A stretch of DNA of 64,000 nt from Lutibacter sp. HS1-25 (GCF_004121075.1 NZ_RHLN01000011.1:32179-96178), one strand, 5' to 3'. Positions 18,022 through 26,961 are shown, counted from the first letter of the stretch. Program-made: numbers and translations. Notes: generated by a model from the sequence alone, not told the origin.

Positions 18022-18705
18022 TTAATTAAGTTCAGACAACTCATCTTCTTTATTTTCTTCAGGTTCAGGTGGATTAAAATTTCCATTTTCATCAAATAAT
18101 TTTTCAAATTCAGGATTTTCTGAATAACTAAATTTTTCGGGCTGTGGTCCTTCTTTTTTGAATATAAAAGCAAAAAGGAATCCAACAAAAAAACCAGACA
18201 AATGTCCTTCCCACGAAATACTTTCTTCAACAGGAAAAACATACCAAATCATACTTCCATATAAAAAAACAACTACCAGAGATAAAGCTATTAAGCGGTA
18301 ATATTTTCTAAAAACACCGCTAAAAAATATAAAACTTACCAAAAAATACACAACGCCACTTGCTCCAATATGATAAGATGAACGAGCAAATGACCAGGTT
18401 AAGATTCCTGTAAACAACAACCCAGTAATAAGCACTTTATTGGCTATTTTACTGTAGAAATAATACAAACTCCACAGCATAGCTAACAACGGAATTGAGT
18501 TGTTAAATAAATGTTTTGCACTACCATGAATAAACGGTGAAAAAATTACCCCTCTTAAACCTTTTATGGTTTGTGGGTAAATGCCATATTTATTGAAGTT
18601 GAATCTGAACTGAATTTCAATAAAATATAGAAACCAAATTACAACTACTGCTATAACAGGAATGTATAATGATTTTGATTGAAATGAAAACTTAGTATCA
18701 GACAT
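18022..18705 (-). CDS. Rhomboid-family intramembrane serine protease
   Basis: With the start at 18705 (MSDTKFSF) the product has 227 residues and six predicted membrane helices. The catalytic dyad is visible: serine 116 in HIGASG and histidine 168 in EGHLSG, with the upstream HLFNN motif (about 65-69) of rhomboids. These enzymes cut membrane-spanning substrates inside the bilayer; the substrate is unknown. The C-terminal ~45 residues are a charged, acidic tail. A start five codons earlier is possible, but it falls inside the -10 promoter element, so I prefer 18705. Confidence 0.88.
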   Translation of the reverse strand: MSDTKFSFQSKSLYIPVIAVVVIWFLYFIEIQFRFNFNKYGIYPQTIKGLRGVIFSPFIHGSAKHLFNNSIPLLAMLWSLYYFYSKIANKVLITGLLFTGILTWSFARSSYHIGASGVVYFLVSFIFFSGVFRKYYRLIALSLVVVFLYGSMIWYVFPVEESISWEGHLSGFFVGFLFAFIFKKEGPQPEKFSYSENPEFEKLFDENGNFNPPEPEENKEDELSELN

Positions 18706-18709
18706 ATTA

Positions 18710-18717
18710 CAAACATA
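18710..18717 (-). promoter_or_regulatory. -10 element of the rhomboid gene
   Basis: On the minus strand TATGTTTG matches TAnnTTTG and ends 4 bases before the chosen ATG, which implies a leaderless or near-leaderless mRNA and argues against the longer reading frame. Confidence 0.5.
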
Positions 18718-18743
18718 CAATTTATTATGAATTGAAAAAAAAC

Positions 18744-18776
18744 AAACCTAACAGGTTTCTGAAACCTGTTAGGTTT
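18744..18776. repeat. Palindromic repeat in a divergent intergenic region
   Basis: AAACCTAACAGGTTT is followed, after CTG, by its exact complement. It sits between two divergent promoters, where a terminator would not be expected, so it is more likely a small dispersed palindrome. Confidence 0.6.
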
Positions 18777-18790
18777 TCAGATTGAAACTT

Positions 18791-18896
18791 TGCGTTAGGG
18801 ATTGCAGCGGTATCCTTTTTTTGGTATGTAACAAAGTGGAATACCTAAAAAAGATTTAGCGGAAAGCCCGACACAAATGCAATGTAGTGTAACGCC
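18791..18896. ncRNA. Candidate structured RNA upstream of rarA
   Basis: An outer stem (GCGTTA 18792-18797 with TAACGC 18890-18895) encloses a GGTAT/ATACC arm (18823-18845) and an ACAC/GTGT arm (18871-18890), plus the strings TTAGGGATTGCAGCGG and TTAGCGGAAAGCCCGAC. The region is richer in G and C than its surroundings. I recall similar strings as common intergenic elements of Flavobacteriaceae, possibly one of the named conserved RNA motifs, but cannot confirm it. The strand is unclear; the plus strand would place it 30 bases ahead of rarA. Confidence 0.35.
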
Positions 18897-18925
18897 CAAA
18901 ACAATATTATTACTATTTTTACAGT

Positions 18926-20200
18926 ATGAATGAACCTTTAGCAGAGCGAATTCGTCCTAAAAATTTAGACGATTATATTAGTCAGCAACATTTGGTTGGA
19001 AAAACTGGCGCATTAACGCAACATATTAAGCGTGGTATAATTCCATCGCTTATTTTATGGGGGCCTCCTGGTATTGGAAAAACTACATTGGCAAATATTA
19101 TTGCCCAAGAATCTAAGCGTCCGTTTTATTCATTAAGCGCAATCAATTCAGGTGTAAAAGATGTGCGCGATGTTATTGACAAAGCGAAACAAAGTGGCGG
19201 CCTATTTACAACAAAAAACCCTATTTTGTTTATTGATGAGATTCATAGATTTAGTAAATCACAACAAGATTCGCTGTTAGGAGCCGTTGAAAAAGGTTGG
19301 GTTACGTTGATTGGTGCAACTACCGAAAATCCGAGTTTTGAAGTAATACCCGCACTACTCTCTCGTTGCCAAGTGTATATTTTAAATTCGTTTAGTAAAA
19401 TCGATTTAGAGGCCTTGTTAAAACGTGCTTTAGAAAAAGATGACATTATATCTAAAAAACAAATTGAAATAAAAGAGACAGAGGCTTTATTACGAATTTC
19501 GGGAGGTGATGCTCGTAAATTGCTCAATATTTTTGAATTGGTAGTGAACTCTGAAGATGAGCCGATAGTAATTACCAACGACTTGGTTTTGGCTAAAATT
19601 CAAAAGAATACTGTTTTGTACGATAAAACAGGAGAACAACATTACGATATAATTTCGGCTTTTATAAAATCAATCAGGGGAAGTGATCCCAATGGAGCTG
19701 TTTATTGGCTGGCTCGCATGATTGAAGGCGGAGAAGATGCAAAATTTATTGCAAGAAGGCTGTTAATTTTAGCTTCGGAAGATATAGGAAATGCAAATCC
19801 TACAGCTTTGATTTTGGCAAATAACACTTTTCAGGCAGTAACAACCATTGGTTTTCCTGAATCTCGCATTATTTTAAGTCAGTGTGCTGTGTATTTGGCT
19901 ACCTCACCAAAAAGCAACGCTTCGTATGAAGCTATAGGCAAAGCACAAGCTTTGGTAAAAGAAACAGGCGATTTATCTGTTCCATTGCATTTAAGAAATG
20001 CACCAACCAAATTGATGAAAGAACTGGATTATGGCAAAAATTATAAATATGCCCATAGTTTTGAAAACAATTTTGCTGAACAAGAGTTTTTACCCGATGA
20101 AATAAAAAACACTACATTTTATGAACCTGGAAATAATGCTCGCGAAAATAGCTTTAGAGAGTTTTTAAGAAAACTTTGGAAAGGTAAATACGGTTATTAA
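18926..20200 (+). CDS. rarA: Replication-associated recombination protein A (AAA+ ATPase RarA/MgsA)
   Basis: A 424-residue AAA+ ATPase related to clamp loaders and to eukaryotic WRNIP1/Mgs1, acting at stalled replication forks. Walker A is [10 protein letters not shown] near residues 45-54, Walker B with LFIDEIHRF near 99-107, and sensor 1 [11 protein letters not shown] near 131-141; the C-terminal tetramerisation part is complete ([22 protein letters not shown] near 355-376). It ends in a bidirectional terminator shared with dnaK. The start is the first ATG and matches the family ([18 protein letters not shown]). Confidence 0.96.
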   Translation: MNEPLAERIRPKNLDDYISQQHLVGKTGALTQHIKRGIIPSLILWGPPGIGKTTLANIIAQESKRPFYSLSAINSGVKDVRDVIDKAKQSGGLFTTKNPILFIDEIHRFSKSQQDSLLGAVEKGWVTLIGATTENPSFEVIPALLSRCQVYILNSFSKIDLEALLKRALEKDDIISKKQIEIKETEALLRISGGDARKLLNIFELVVNSEDEPIVITNDLVLAKIQKNTVLYDKTGEQHYDIISAFIKSIRGSDPNGAVYWLARMIEGGEDAKFIARRLLILASEDIGNANPTALILANNTFQAVTTIGFPESRIILSQCAVYLATSPKSNASYEAIGKAQALVKETGDLSVPLHLRNAPTKLMKELDYGKNYKYAHSFENNFAEQEFLPDEIKNTTFYEPGNNARENSFREFLRKLWKGKYGY

Positions 20201-20261
20201 TGTTTATTGATTTGCTGAATTATTTTACCTGATAAATTATAAAATTCGTACTTAGTTAAAA

Positions 20262-20293
20262 GTAAAAAGGCTTCCAAATTGGAAGCCTTTTTT
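20262..20293. terminator. Bidirectional terminator between rarA and dnaK
   Basis: AAAAAGGCTTCC and GGAAGCCTTTTTT flank a 5-base loop, with A and T tails for both strands. The genes converge here. Confidence 0.92.
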
Positions 20294-20313
20294 ATCAATT
20301 ATAAAATAAACTA

Positions 20314-22218
20314 TTATTTTACTTCTTCAAAATCAACATCTTCAACGTGGTCTGAACCTCCGTTAGGTTGTGCTTGTCCAGCATCACCTTCAGGTGCGCC
20401 TTGTGCTTGACCTGCTTGCTCTGCTTTGTACATTTCTTCACTAGCAGCTTTCCAAGCTTCGTTAATTTTCTCCATTGCAGCATCAATTAAAGCCAAATCT
20501 TTAGATTCGTGTGCTTTTTTCAATTCTACCAAGGCAGCTTCAATAGGCTCTTTTTTATCAGCTGATAATTTTTCACCAAACTCTTTCAATTGCTTTTCAG
20601 TTTGGAAAATCATAGAATCTGCAGCATTTACTTTTTCAGCAGTTTCTTTTGCTTTTTTATCAGCATCTGCGTTAGCTTCAGCATCAGCTTTCATTTTTTT
20701 GATTTCTTCTTCTGTTAAACCAGATGAAGCTTCAATTCTAATATCTTGCGTTTTATTAGTAGCTTTATCTGTTGCTGTTACGTGAATAATACCGTTAGCA
20801 TCAATATCAAAAGTTACTTCAATTTGAGGTGTACCTCTTTGTGCTGGTGGAATACCATCTAAATGGAAACGACCAATTGTTTTGTTATCGGCTGCCATAG
20901 CACGTTCACCTTGTAACACGTGAATTTCAACTGATGGCTGATTGTCTGCAGCTGTAGAGAATACTTGAGATTTCTTAGTAGGAATCGTAGTATTAGCCTC
21001 AATCAACTTAGTCATTACGTTACCCATAGTTTCAATACCTAATGAAAGTGGTGTAACGTCTAACAACAATACATCTTTTACATCACCAGATAAAACTCCA
21101 CCTTGAATAGCTGCACCAATTGCAACAACTTCATCAGGATTTACCCCTTTTGAAGGCGCTTTACCAAAGAATTTTTCAACAGCTTCAACAACCGCAGGAA
21201 TACGTGTTGAACCACCAACTAAAATAATTTCGTCAATATCACCAGTTGATAAACCAGCATTTTTCAAAGCTGTTCTACAAGGCTCAATAGTTCTTTTAAT
21301 TAAATCGTCTATTAACTGCTCAAATTTTGCTTTTGTTAAATTACGTACCAAATGTTTTGGACCTGTAGCGGTTGCAGTAACATATGGCAAGTTAATTTCA
21401 GTTGAAGCAGAAGAAGACAATTCTATTTTTGCTTTTTCAGCAGCTTCTTTTAAACGTTGTAAAGCCATTGGATCTAAACGTAAATCAATACTTTCGTCAG
21501 CTTTAAATTCTTCAGCTAACCAATCAATAATTTTTTGATCAACATCATCACCACCTAAATGTGTATCACCATCTGTTGACAATACTTCAAAAACACCATC
21601 ACCTAATTCTAATATTGAAACGTCATGCGTTCCACCACCAAAGTCAAATACAACAATTTTTTGATCTTGACCTTTTTTATCTAAACCATAAGCCAATGCA
21701 GCAGCAGTAGGTTCGTTGATAATACGACTTACTTTTAAACCTGCAATTTCACCTGCTTCTTTAGTAGCCTGACGTTGAGAATCGTTAAAGTATGCTGGTA
21801 CAGTTACAACTGCTTCGGTTACTTCAGTACCTAAATAATCCTCAGCAGTTTTCTTCATTTTTTGAAGAATCATTGCTGAAATTTCTTGAGGTGTGTACAA
21901 TCTTCCGTCAATATCTACTCTTGGAGTATCGTTGTCTCCTTTTACTACTTTGTAAGGCACACGTTCAGCCTCCATTTTACTTTCAGAATATTTATTTCCC
22001 ATAAAACGTTTAATTGAATAAACTGTTTTTGTTGGATTTGTAACTGCTTGACGTTTTGCAGGATCACCTACTTTTCTTTCACCATCCTCTAAAAATGCTA
22101 CAATTGATGGCGTTGTTCTTTTTCCTTCTGAATTAGGAATTACAACTGGCTCATTACCTTCCATTACAGAAACACAAGAGTTTGTTGTACCTAAATCAAT
22201 TCCTATTATCTTACCCAT
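20314..22218 (-). CDS. dnaK: Chaperone protein DnaK (Hsp70)
   Basis: A 634-residue ATP-driven chaperone that binds exposed hydrophobic peptides with DnaJ and GrpE as helpers. It opens with [14 protein letters not shown], carries the [16 protein letters not shown] phosphate loop near 190-205, a substrate-binding domain from about 385 ([15 protein letters not shown]) and ends in the EEVK-type tail. Neither dnaJ nor grpE is adjacent. No CIRCE element was found in the upstream gap, so control must differ from the HrcA type. Confidence 0.98.
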   Translation of the reverse strand: MGKIIGIDLGTTNSCVSVMEGNEPVVIPNSEGKRTTPSIVAFLEDGERKVGDPAKRQAVTNPTKTVYSIKRFMGNKYSESKMEAERVPYKVVKGDNDTPRVDIDGRLYTPQEISAMILQKMKKTAEDYLGTEVTEAVVTVPAYFNDSQRQATKEAGEIAGLKVSRIINEPTAAALAYGLDKKGQDQKIVVFDFGGGTHDVSILELGDGVFEVLSTDGDTHLGGDDVDQKIIDWLAEEFKADESIDLRLDPMALQRLKEAAEKAKIELSSSASTEINLPYVTATATGPKHLVRNLTKAKFEQLIDDLIKRTIEPCRTALKNAGLSTGDIDEIILVGGSTRIPAVVEAVEKFFGKAPSKGVNPDEVVAIGAAIQGGVLSGDVKDVLLLDVTPLSLGIETMGNVMTKLIEANTTIPTKKSQVFSTAADNQPSVEIHVLQGERAMAADNKTIGRFHLDGIPPAQRGTPQIEVTFDIDANGIIHVTATDKATNKTQDIRIEASSGLTEEEIKKMKADAEANADADKKAKETAEKVNAADSMIFQTEKQLKEFGEKLSADKKEPIEAALVELKKAHESKDLALIDAAMEKINEAWKAASEEMYKAEQAGQAQGAPEGDAGQAQPNGGSDHVEDVDFEEVK

Positions 22219-22671
22219 AATTTAATATTTTATATTGTTTCTAAATTAATTTTTTAAATCTACACCTAGCAAATGACAATGATTATGCCATTACAAAAAA
22301 TATGTCAACTTGTCAGAATTATATTTAATCTTTAATCTTACTGTCACAAACAAAAACAATTATACTGTAATAATTTCCGAAAATTGGCACTTATTTTTAT
22401 TACAATAATAGTATGCATTAAAATTAGATTGACAATTATGACATTTAAACCTGATTTGGATTGTTCAATATTTAATGCAAGATAAATAGTTGTAAAAAAA
22501 TATATAATTTAATATTTGAACATTTACAAAACCACCTTATTTAAAGTAAAGTAATATTAAAGACTATTGACCTAAATAAAATAATTGGTATTGTAAAAAT
22601 AAATTACCTCTTTTAATAAATATTATTTATATTTGAGGATAACACTTTATTAATTTAAAAAATAATTACTT
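22219..22671. other. Divergent gap between dnaK and the DUF2853 gene
   Basis: This 453-base, very AT-rich stretch must hold the heat-inducible dnaK promoter. I see no CIRCE inverted repeat, no clear TTG...TAnnTTTG for dnaK, and no reading frame of note. On the plus side a TATATTTG at 22628-22635 serves the DUF2853 gene. Confidence 0.5.
22628..22635 (+). promoter_or_regulatory. -10 element of the DUF2853 gene
   Basis: TATATTTG matches TAnnTTTG exactly, 36 bases before the start codon. No TTG at the expected distance upstream was found. Confidence 0.5.
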
Positions 22672-23007
22672 ATGAGTAAATTCGATGAAAAAGTTGCACA
22701 ATACGAAGCTGAAATGCAAAAATTAGGTCTTAACTGCGACATAGATTTATTAACTAAAGTAACAAAAGGCTTGGGACCTTCAATATACAAAGCTGATGCC
22801 GAAACGGTATCAGGAAGTGATCAAAAAGAGCTTGATACTGTAAAAAACAACTTTTTAATTAAAAAGCTTGGACTTGCTGATGGTGCAAATTTAGACAATG
22901 CCATTGCTAGCGTTATTGAAAAAGTTGGAAAATCTAACAGAAATAAATACAGAGCAATTTTTTATTATTTATTGGTAAAAGAATTAGGTCAAGAATCTAA
23001 ATACTAA
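22672..23007 (+). CDS. DUF2853 family small cytoplasmic protein
   Basis: A 111-residue helical protein without signal or membrane segment, starting MSKFDEKVAQYEAEM. The pattern (central SGSDQKELDTVKNNFLIKKLGL and C-terminal RNKYRAIFYYLLVKELG) matches the DUF2853 family of unknown function. It is a single gene with its own promoter and a strong terminator, back to back with dnaK; whether it is stress-induced cannot be told from the sequence. Confidence 0.8.
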   Translation: MSKFDEKVAQYEAEMQKLGLNCDIDLLTKVTKGLGPSIYKADAETVSGSDQKELDTVKNNFLIKKLGLADGANLDNAIASVIEKVGKSNRNKYRAIFYYLLVKELGQESKY

Positions 23008-23032
23008 CACATTACACTAAATAATTAAACAT

Positions 23033-23061
23033 AAAAAAACCCGCAAATTGCGGGTTTTTTT
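23033..23061. terminator. Bidirectional terminator after DUF2853 and the polyamine operon
   Basis: CCCGCAA/TTGCGGG stem with A-run and T-run on either side, between converging transcription units. Confidence 0.9.
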
Positions 23062-23062
23062 A

Positions 23063-23359
23063 TTATATATCTTCATCTGAATCTTCATCAACAATATCAT
23101 CAATATCATCTGGATCGTGAACATCGTCAAAGTTATCTTCATCAGCATCGTAATCTTCCATAGTTTCTTCTAATTTTAAACTGATTTTTACCAAATACAT
23201 GGTATCTTCAGTTGAAACTTCTACTGCTCTAATGTTTTCTCCTTTTGCATTTTTAAAATTAATAATGTCTTTATAACCGTATCCATTAGGAAATTTTTCA
23301 ACCAACATATTTAAAATGTCTTCGGTTAGTTTACTATAATCTACAATAACTCTTTTCAT
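23063..23359 (-). CDS. Small, very acidic protein at the end of the polyamine operon
   Basis: With the ATG at 23359 (MKRVIVDYSKL) the product has 98 residues. The first ~65 form a compact alpha/beta-like part (KLTEDILNMLVEKFPNGYGY...AVEVSTEDTMYLVKISL); the last ~33 are almost all Asp and Glu. Similar short proteins occur in flavobacteria, but the function is unknown to me. A TTG two codons earlier could also start translation. It follows the deoxyhypusine-synthase-like gene by 6 bases, so it belongs to the same mRNA. The acidic tail could bind cations such as polyamines; that is speculation. Confidence 0.65.
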   Translation of the reverse strand: MKRVIVDYSKLTEDILNMLVEKFPNGYGYKDIINFKNAKGENIRAVEVSTEDTMYLVKISLKLEETMEDYDADEDNFDDVHDPDDIDDIVDEDSDEDI

Positions 23360-23365
23360 TATCAA

Positions 23366-24340
23366 TTACATGTTTAATAAATAAGCAAAAATTAAGGGTG
23401 CAACAATAGTAGCATCAGACTCAATAATATATTTTGGCGTATTGATATCTAATTTACCCCAAGTAATTTTCTCATTTGGAACAGCTCCTGAATACGAACC
23501 ATAACTTGTTGTTGAATCCGATATTTGGCAAAAATAACTCCAAAAAGGTGTGTCAGTTCGCTCCATATCTTGATACAACATAGGAACTACACAAATTGGA
23601 AAATCACCAGCAATACCACCTCCTATTTGAAAAAATCCGATCCCGTTTTCAGAATTTTGAGTATACCAATCAGCTAAGAAAGTCATATACTCAATACCAG
23701 ATTTCATAGTGCTTGCTTTTAACTCACCTTTTAACACATATGATGCAAAAATATTACCCATAGTACTGTCTTCCCAACCTGGAACAACCATTGGTAAATT
23801 AGCTTCAGCAGCAGCGATCATCCAGCTATTTTTTGGATCAATTTCATGGTATTGGTCTAAAACACCAGAAAGCAATAATTTATACATAAACTCATGTGGA
23901 AAATAGCGTTCACCTTTGTCTTCAGCATCTTTCCAAATTTTAAAAATATGCGCTTGCAAACGTCTAAATGCCTCTTCTTCAGGAATACAAGTATCTGTAA
24001 CCCTATTCAAGCCTTTTTCTAATAAATCCCACTCATCCTGAGGTGTTAAATCTCTGTAGTTAGGAACTCTTTTGTAATGTGAATGCGCTACTAGATTCAT
24101 AATATCTTCCTCTAAATTAGCACCTGTACAAGAAATTATTTGTACTTTATCTTGGCGTATTACCTCAGCAAAAATTTTTCCTAATTCTGCTGTACTCATA
24201 GCACCAGCTAATGAAACCAACATTTTAGAACCTTTAGCTAACTGATTTTCATATTCTTTTGCTGCATCAACAACAGTTGCAGAATTGAAATGCAAATAAT
24301 ACTTTTCAATAAATTGAGAAATTGCTCCTTTTTTATTCAT
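23366..24340 (-). CDS. Deoxyhypusine synthase-like protein, possible homospermidine synthase
   Basis: From the ATG at 24340 (MNKKGAISQFIEKY) the protein has 324 residues. An upstream in-frame ATG at 24391 lies well inside the preceding gene and is less likely. True deoxyhypusine synthase moves the aminobutyl group of spermidine to a lysine of eIF5A; bacteria lack eIF5A, and related bacterial enzymes such as homospermidine synthase use putrescine as acceptor. The NAD-site motif SCTGANLEED (about 74-83) and the catalytic lysine (K296 in TWGKLD) are present, so the protein looks active. The start overlaps the previous gene by 8 bases (ATGAATAA), which suggests coupled translation. Confidence 0.8.
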   Translation of the reverse strand: MNKKGAISQFIEKYYLHFNSATVVDAAKEYENQLAKGSKMLVSLAGAMSTAELGKIFAEVIRQDKVQIISCTGANLEEDIMNLVAHSHYKRVPNYRDLTPQDEWDLLEKGLNRVTDTCIPEEEAFRRLQAHIFKIWKDAEDKGERYFPHEFMYKLLLSGVLDQYHEIDPKNSWMIAAAEANLPMVVPGWEDSTMGNIFASYVLKGELKASTMKSGIEYMTFLADWYTQNSENGIGFFQIGGGIAGDFPICVVPMLYQDMERTDTPFWSYFCQISDSTTSYGSYSGAVPNEKITWGKLDINTPKYIIESDATIVAPLIFAYLLNM

Positions 24341-25268
24341 AATCTTCGTCTTCAAATTTTGAGTTTTTTTGATTTGGATCTTTAAATCCATCTACATCTT
24401 CATAGTCATTTGCTTCTGAGTTTTCAAACTTATAACTCAACATTTTATAATATAATTTAGCGGCTACTAAATCAGATGATTTGTTCTTTTCATTTGGACA
24501 CAATTCAGCGATATCAAAACCAACTACATTTTTTTCATTGAAAGTTTTTTGTAAAAACTCCAATGTTTCAAACCAAAGTAAACCTCCTGGTTCAGGAAAA
24601 CCTGCAGATGGCATAATTGAATGGTCAAAACCAGCTAAATCTATGGTTATAAACACATTTTCTGTCATTAAATCAATGGCATTTTCCATCCAATAATCGT
24701 CTTGAGCCAACTGATGAGCAAAAAAAGTTTTTTCTTCCTCAATCATAGTTTTCTCAATCTGACTCATACTTCTAATACCAACTTGAATTAAATTTGTATT
24801 TTGACTAGCTTCGTACAATGCACATTTACGATTTGCAGATGATCCTTGATATTCCTTCTTTAAATTGGTGTGAGCTCCAATATGCACCACTGTTAGGCTA
24901 TTAAAACATTCATTAAATGCTTTTATAGAACCAATTGACATAGAATGCTCTCCGCCAAAAAGGGTTACAAACTTATTTTTTTTAATATAAAATTTTGTCA
25001 ATGTATGAACTGCCTCTACCATTTTTTCAGGAGATGCATTTTCAGTCACAGGATCAGCTAAATAAATTCCATTTTTATAAACTTCAGAGTCTGTTTCAAT
25101 ATCATACAACTCAATATTTTCTGATGCTTTCAAAAAAGCCTCAGGACCATTGCTAGCTCCTTTTTGCCAAGTACTTGTTCCGTCATAAGGAACTGGTATT
25201 AAAACTATTTTTGAAGTTTCAATTTTACCAAATTGTTCAGGAATTCCTGCATACGTTCTTTTATTCAT
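24333..25268 (-). CDS. Arginase/agmatinase-family protein with degraded metal site
   Basis: A 311-residue member of the ureohydrolase family, placed where agmatinase (agmatine to putrescine and urea) would be expected. The fold is complete (IPVPYDGTSTWQKGA at 24-38, GGEHS at 105-109, PEPGG at 225-229), but of six Mn ligands only H108, H133 and D210 remain. The DAHxD motif reads GAHTN (G131 and N135 replace Asp), and the DxDGxDP motif reads DLAGFDH (A212 replaces Asp). Loss of a dinuclear manganese site makes ureohydrolase activity unlikely. The last ~30 residues form an acidic tail (DYEDVDGFKD...FEDEDYE). It overlaps speA by 8 bases. Confidence 0.85.
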   Translation of the reverse strand: MNKRTYAGIPEQFGKIETSKIVLIPVPYDGTSTWQKGASNGPEAFLKASENIELYDIETDSEVYKNGIYLADPVTENASPEKMVEAVHTLTKFYIKKNKFVTLFGGEHSMSIGSIKAFNECFNSLTVVHIGAHTNLKKEYQGSSANRKCALYEASQNTNLIQVGIRSMSQIEKTMIEEEKTFFAHQLAQDDYWMENAIDLMTENVFITIDLAGFDHSIMPSAGFPEPGGLLWFETLEFLQKTFNEKNVVGFDIAELCPNEKNKSSDLVAAKLYYKMLSYKFENSEANDYEDVDGFKDPNQKNSKFEDEDYE

Positions 25269-26658
25269 AACCTAATATTTTTAAAAAGTCATTTGCTGTT
25301 TGTTTTTCTTTAAAAACTTTATATTCTAATTTATTTTCGCTATTTTTTGATATAATAATATGTTGTGGCTGTGGTATTAAGCAATGTTGCAAGCCTCCGT
25401 AACCACCCAACGATTCTTGATAAGCACCTGTATTAAAAAAACCTATATACAATGGTTTATCTTCTTTATATGTTGGCAAATAAATGGCATTTATGTGTTG
25501 GTCTGAGTTGTAATAATCATCACTATCACAAGTTAAACCTCCTAATAAAACACGCTCATAATTATCATTCCATCTATTTAATGGCAATAATACAAAACGC
25601 TTATTAATTGCCCAAGAATCTGGTAAAGTTGTAATAAATGAAGAGTTAATCATATTCCATTTTTCTCTGTCATTTTGCTTTTTTTGGTATAAAACCTTGT
25701 AAATAGCACCACCACTTTCACCAACTGTATAACTACCAAATTCTGTAAAAATATGTGGAACTTGTACTTCTGCTTCTTCACAGGCTAATTTTATTTGAGA
25801 AATAATTTCATCAATCATATACTCATAATCGTAATCAAACGCCAGCGAATTTTTTATAGGAAAACCACCACCTATATTTAAACTATCTAATGATGGACAA
25901 ATTCTTTTAAGACTGATATAAACCTTCAAACATTTATTCAACTCGTTCCAATAATAAGCATTGTCTTTAATACCTGTGTTTATAAAGAAATGCAACATTT
26001 TTAAACTTACTTTGCTGTTTTCTTTAATTTCACGTCTATAAAAATCTACAATGTTTTTGTATCCAATACCCAATCTTGAGGTATAAAATTCAAATTTAGG
26101 TTCTTCTTCAGAAGCGATTCTAATTCCGATATTGATTTTTTTTCGAAGCCCTTCAGTTAACAAACCAATTTCTTCATAATTATCAATAATAGGAATACAG
26201 TTTTTATGCCCGCTATTTATTAAACTTTGAATATTTTTAACATACTCTTCGCGTTTAAAACCGTTACATAAAACAAAGGTTCTATCAGAAATTTTACCGT
26301 CTTTTTTTAAGCTTTCAACAATATTAATATCAAAAGCTGAAGAAGTTTCAATGTGGATATCATTTTTTAAAGCCTCATCTAAAATATGTTTAAAGTGAGA
26401 ACTTTTTGTACAATAACAATAATTGTATTTACCTTTATATTTGTGCTTGCGCATAGACTTGGCAAACATTTCTTTTGCTTTTTGTATGTTTTCGCTAATT
26501 TTAGGTAAATATGTAAATTTTAAAGGTGTGCCATACTCTTCTACCAATTTCATAGTATCAATATCATGAAAATGTAAATTTTTTGCAGTATCTACCTTAA
26601 ATTCTTCTTGAGGAAAATCGAATGTTTGATTGATTAAATCTATATATTTTGTATTCAT
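25261..26658 (-). CDS. speA: Arginine decarboxylase (fold III, PLP-dependent), biosynthetic
   Basis: A 465-residue enzyme of the alanine-racemase-like barrel type, first step of agmatine and polyamine synthesis from arginine. The PLP lysine is K85 in CTKSSH, the glycine-rich phosphate loop is IGGGFP (262-267) and the substrate cysteine motif is GLTCDSDDYY (374-383). The length is that of the short flavobacterial form, not the ~630-residue E. coli SpeA. EPGR, common in related decarboxylases, reads EFGS (306-309). The arginine preference is taken from family and operon context. A long leader with possible hairpins lies upstream. Confidence 0.82.
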   Translation of the reverse strand: MNTKYIDLINQTFDFPQEEFKVDTAKNLHFHDIDTMKLVEEYGTPLKFTYLPKISENIQKAKEMFAKSMRKHKYKGKYNYCYCTKSSHFKHILDEALKNDIHIETSSAFDINIVESLKKDGKISDRTFVLCNGFKREEYVKNIQSLINSGHKNCIPIIDNYEEIGLLTEGLRKKINIGIRIASEEEPKFEFYTSRLGIGYKNIVDFYRREIKENSKVSLKMLHFFINTGIKDNAYYWNELNKCLKVYISLKRICPSLDSLNIGGGFPIKNSLAFDYDYEYMIDEIISQIKLACEEAEVQVPHIFTEFGSYTVGESGGAIYKVLYQKKQNDREKWNMINSSFITTLPDSWAINKRFVLLPLNRWNDNYERVLLGGLTCDSDDYYNSDQHINAIYLPTYKEDKPLYIGFFNTGAYQESLGGYGGLQHCLIPQPQHIIISKNSENKLEYKVFKEKQTANDFLKILGYE

Positions 26659-26961
26659 TTAGTATTAAAATTATAATTGATAAGCACTTTTAAAGGTTCC
26701 AAAAAAGTTAAATGTGTATTACACTCTTATAACTAAATAAGTTTTATTAAATCTCACAATTTTTAATGGATTGTACAACTTTAAAATATGGACAAAAGAA
26801 GTCATTAAATCTTTTAATCTGCTTTATAAATATTACTAAATAAATTTAAACAACTTAACAATCAATCTATTAAGTTTATAAAAAACGTTGTTTTTACATG
26901 TATTATTAATACCGTGGCAAACTTATATAAAAAAACAATACAAATTTAAAAAAACATGTTA
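26659..26961 (-). other. Gap between yaaA and speA with the speA leader
   Basis: These 303 bases hold a -10-like TAAGTTTG (minus, 26925-26918), about 260 bases before speA, and competing inverted repeats (26848-26893). If transcription starts there the leader is long, but the promoter lacks a well-spaced TTG. No coding region was seen. Confidence 0.4.
26848..26893 (-). promoter_or_regulatory. Mutually exclusive hairpins in the speA leader
   Basis: AACTTAA (26852-26858) pairs with TTAAGTT (26870-26876), while the overlapping AAACAAC (26848-26854) pairs with GTTGTTT (26887-26893). Both cannot form fully at once, an arrangement seen in attenuators. The region is so AT-rich that chance pairing is a real possibility. 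Confidence 0.25.

Noticed and set aside
20426..20785. Open frame on the plus strand inside dnaK (119 codons)
   Set aside because: Composition is a mirror of the Ala/Lys/Glu-rich DnaK tail; no independent support.
24341..24391. Longer start of the deoxyhypusine-synthase-like gene
   Set aside because: It would extend 17 codons into the preceding gene; the family starts at the MNKKGAISQF methionine, which has the coupled ATGAATAA overlap.
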